This document shows, one piece after another, positions 7,173 to 8,583 of a stretch of DNA of 8,583 nt. The translations under genes were made by a program, and so were the position numbers. The stretch covers positions 1 to 8,583 of the forward strand of contig CAIQIL010000198.1 in NCBI GenBank assembly GCA_903871865.1. The letters run 5' to 3'. The number at the start of each line of letters is the position of its first letter. Within the stretch, counting starts at the first letter, position 1. Below the pieces are notes generated by a model. That model was not told where the DNA came from. It ran no database searches and was given only the letters and a program-made list of their open reading frames with translations. This stretch comes from an uncultured Burkholderiales bacterium. Its GTDB lineage: Bacteria > Pseudomonadota > Gammaproteobacteria > Burkholderiales > Burkholderiaceae_C.

Positions 7173-7919
7173 CTTGAGCACGGCATTCAGCCGGTCGCGC
7201 CAGTTGAGCCAGAAGCCAGCCTGCGCGGCAGGCGATGCCGCCAGCGCCGGGTTCATGGTGGGAAAGCTCACCGCGGTCTTGAGCACCGAGACGAAGAAGT
7301 CGCGGCTGGCACCGCTGGCATCGCCCGCCTTCACGCCCGCCAGGTCGCTGAGCTTGAGCGTGCAGGTGCTGCCGCCTGCGCAGGTGCTGCCATCCCAGCG
7401 CACACCGCCCAGCGGGTCCTTGCTGCTGTCGATGCTGTTGCTGCCGGCCTGGATGAGCAAAGCGCCACTCACCGCATTGGCCTGCAAGGTGATGTCACCC
7501 TTGATGCTGCCAAAGCCCAGCCGCATGCCCACCACCTCGCGCGTGGCCGCATTGCCGACGTTGCGGTAGACGAGCTCGACGTAGGGGTCCGTGACGGACA
7601 CGGTGTTGCGCGTGGCCGCGTTGCCCAGTTGCAAGGTGCCGATGTCGATGTCGGCGCCCGTGCCGTTGCGCAAGCTGCGCGTGTACTCGCCCAAGCGCAC
7701 GCCCCCCAGGGTGGCCGCCAGCTTCACGTCCGCATTGAGCGTGATGCGCGAGAAATCAAAGCCGTCGGCGCTGGTGTTGCTCAGGCTGAACATGGCCTGG
7801 CCGTACACCGCCGACAAGGCCTCATCGTCGATGGGCACCCCTTGCGCGCACACGGGCGCAGCGGCCATGAGCGCCAGGCTCAGGCTCGGCAGCAGCGAGC
7901 GACACAGGGTGAACACCAT
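7170..7919 (-). CDS. Secreted DUF6160/FilA-like protein, first paralog and first gene of the operon
   Basis: 249-aa exported protein. The signal peptide is MVFTLCRSLLPSLSLALMAA followed by APVCA|Q (cut after ~25). The family motif follows as PIDDEALSAVYGQAMFSL (29-46); the RDG seen in the other two paralogs is QAM here. The mature protein is beta-rich. It has a 23-residue internal repeat (GNAATR at 99-104 and again at 122-127) and a Cys180/Cys186 pair in DGSTCAGGSTC that could form a small disulfide loop. The C-terminal part (~215-249) is less repetitive (FWLNWRDRLNAVLK). ATG 7919 is chosen because the signal peptide starts there; the open frame extends 50 codons further upstream but that part looks noncoding. 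No clear Shine-Dalgarno precedes it. As the promoter-proximal gene it is probably the most expressed. Function unknown; resembles proteins named FilA or DUF6160. Confidence 0.83.
   Translation of the reverse strand: MVFTLCRSLLPSLSLALMAAAPVCAQGVPIDDEALSAVYGQAMFSLSNTSADGFDFSRITLNADVKLAATLGGVRLGEYTRSLRNGTGADIDIGTLQLGNAATRNTVSVTDPYVELVYRNVGNAATREVVGMRLGFGSIKGDITLQANAVSGALLIQAGSNSIDSSKDPLGGVRWDGSTCAGGSTCTLKLSDLAGVKAGDASGASRDFFVSVLKTAVSFPTMNPALAASPAAQAGFWLNWRDRLNAVLK
7539..7625. repeat. Imperfect 18-bp direct repeat inside the first paralog (69-bp period)
   Basis: GCGCGTGGCCGCATTGCC at 7539-7556 recurs with one mismatch at 7608-7625. The 69-bp offset equals 23 codons and encodes the duplicated GNAATR segment, so it reflects a protein repeat rather than a mobile element. 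Confidence 0.7.
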
Positions 7920-8121
7920 GGGAGAAATTCGGTGGGTGAAACGGCGAGAAGGCCGATGGACATTGGTTTCTCGCGAAACGTGCATCGTTCGGAGACGCTG
8001 GCGAATCATCGCGAAATGACCCTGCTCAGCCGTGACCTCCGGGGCCAAGCGCATGACTTTGGAAGCCACCCACTTGCAGGGCGAGGCAACCCCTTAGGTA
8101 CAAACGCATTGCGCGCAGCGC
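7920..8121 (-). promoter_or_regulatory. Intergenic leader expected to hold the operon promoter
   Basis: This gene-free stretch of 202 nt separates the AraC-family regulator from the first operon gene and is the only sizeable gap in the window. I see no convincing -35/-10 pair and no hairpin followed by a T-run, so whether the regulator is cotranscribed is open. It holds two TCGCGA palindromes (7971-7976 and 8009-8014) within small inverted repeats. A promoter and the regulator's site are inferred from position only. Confidence 0.4.
7966..7979. promoter_or_regulatory. Inverted repeat GTTTC-TCGC-GAAAC upstream of the operon
   Basis: Perfect 5-bp arms around TCGC, about 47 nt before the first start codon. 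The octamer TCGCGAAA recurs 38 bp farther upstream at 8009-8016, adjoining a second small inverted repeat GCGA-atca-TCGC (8001-8012). It could be a protein-binding site; no direct evidence. Confidence 0.3.
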
Positions 8122-8583
8122 TCAGGACGCCGCGCGGAAGCTGGCAGGCGACAAGCCAAACCAGCGCTTGCAGGCACGGTAGAAATTGCTCGGGTCCGAG
8201 AAGCCCAGCTCGAAGGCCATCTCCGACACGCTCAAGCGCCCTTGCGCCAGCAACTGCTCGGCGCGCTCGCGGCGGTGGGCATCGACGATCTCGGCAAAGC
8301 TCGTGCCCTCCTCGCTGAGCCGCCGCTGCAGCGTGCGCTCGCTCACGCACAGCATCTCGGCCACCTGCTCGCGGTGCGGGTCGCCCTTGCTCAAAATCTT
8401 GGCCACGGCCTGCCGCACCTTGACGGTGAACTGCCCGCCCGCACGCTCGCTGGCTTGCTGCGCCACGCGCGCGCACATGTCGGCCACGGCGGGGTCGCGC
8501 GTCGGCAAGGGCTGCTGCATGTCCTTGAGCGGGAACTCGACGCGGAAGGCATCGGCACCGAACACCACCGGGCAGCCATAGGC
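8122..8583 (-). CDS. AraC-family transcriptional regulator (partial, N terminus outside window)
   Basis: 153 C-terminal residues are visible; the frame stays open to the window edge, so the true start lies outside. GTG 8568 is a possible start but would cut into a domain. The first residues (YGCPVVFGADAFRVEFPL, then PLPT) resemble the end of the arabinose-binding-like N-terminal domain of OruR-type regulators. The DNA-binding domain has two helix-turn-helices: REQVAEMLCVSERTLQRRL (visible residues ~71-89) and the strongly conserved AraC signature SVSEMAFELGFSDPSNFYRA followed by FGLSPASFR (~118-150). It lies upstream of the envelope operon in the same direction with a 202-nt gap, so it probably regulates it. 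The effector is unknown; since this subfamily often responds to small organic molecules, a hydrophobic ligand tied to the FadL channel is conceivable. Confidence 0.93.
   Translation of the reverse strand, partial: AYGCPVVFGADAFRVEFPLKDMQQPLPTRDPAVADMCARVAQQASERAGGQFTVKVRQAVAKILSKGDPHREQVAEMLCVSERTLQRRLSEEGTSFAEIVDAHRRERAEQLLAQGRLSVSEMAFELGFSDPSNFYRACKRWFGLSPASFRAAS

Noticed and set aside
7920..8069. 50-codon N-terminal extension of the first paralog
   Set aside because: It would place an Arg/His-rich stretch before a normal signal peptide and occupies the expected leader region.
8108..8121. GCGC-TGC-GCGC hairpin after the AraC-family gene as a terminator
   Set aside because: Four-base-pair stem with no following T-tract; not convincing.
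1..8583. CRISPR array, tRNA/rRNA, insertion sequence or prophage signal
   Set aside because: No regular repeat-spacer pattern, tRNA-like clover, transposase or terminal inverted repeats seen.

Overview
The window is GC-rich, and all nine recognisable genes lie on the minus strand, so the map reads from right to left. Base composition, codon use and the mix of families (AraC regulator with a DUF4382-type lipoprotein and a FadL porin) suggest a betaproteobacterium, probably Burkholderiales. That placement is inference, since no rRNA or marker gene is present.

Layout from 5' to 3' on the minus strand: (1) the C-terminal part of an AraC-family regulator, cut by the right window edge (8122-8583); (2) a gene-free leader of about 200 nt (7920-8121) with two TCGCGA palindromes; (3) three consecutive secreted paralogs of about 249, 285 and 170 aa that share a short motif just after the signal peptide (D-x-x-L-x-x-V-x-G-[RQ], DUF6160/FilA-like); (4) a stand-alone exported C39 cysteine peptidase with intact Gln/Cys/His/Asp; (5) an outer-membrane 'MetA-pathway of phenol degradation' type transporter whose frame is broken by an in-frame TAG after the signal peptide; (6) an OmpP1/FadL-type outer-membrane channel; (7) a small exported DUF2059 protein; (8) a 560-aa lipoprotein with an N-terminal DUF4382-like domain and a carboxypeptidase-regulatory-like segment. 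Gene junctions range from a 4-nt overlap to a 22-nt gap, so genes 3-8 look like one operon. Every product in it carries an export signal, so it encodes an envelope system.

The gene content recalls loci annotated filA-filF ('putative pilus assembly') in Acinetobacter. That is from memory, and no function is established here. The most interesting idea is that the shared motif of the three paralogs looks like a bacteriocin double-glycine leader (L-S-x-x-E-L-x-x-V-x-G-G). The operon also encodes a C39 peptidase, the family that cuts such leaders. The peptidase itself carries a copy of the motif near its C terminus. A Sec-exported set of precursors matured in the periplasm by a dedicated C39 protease, with two beta-barrels and a surface lipoprotein as partners, is a testable hypothesis.
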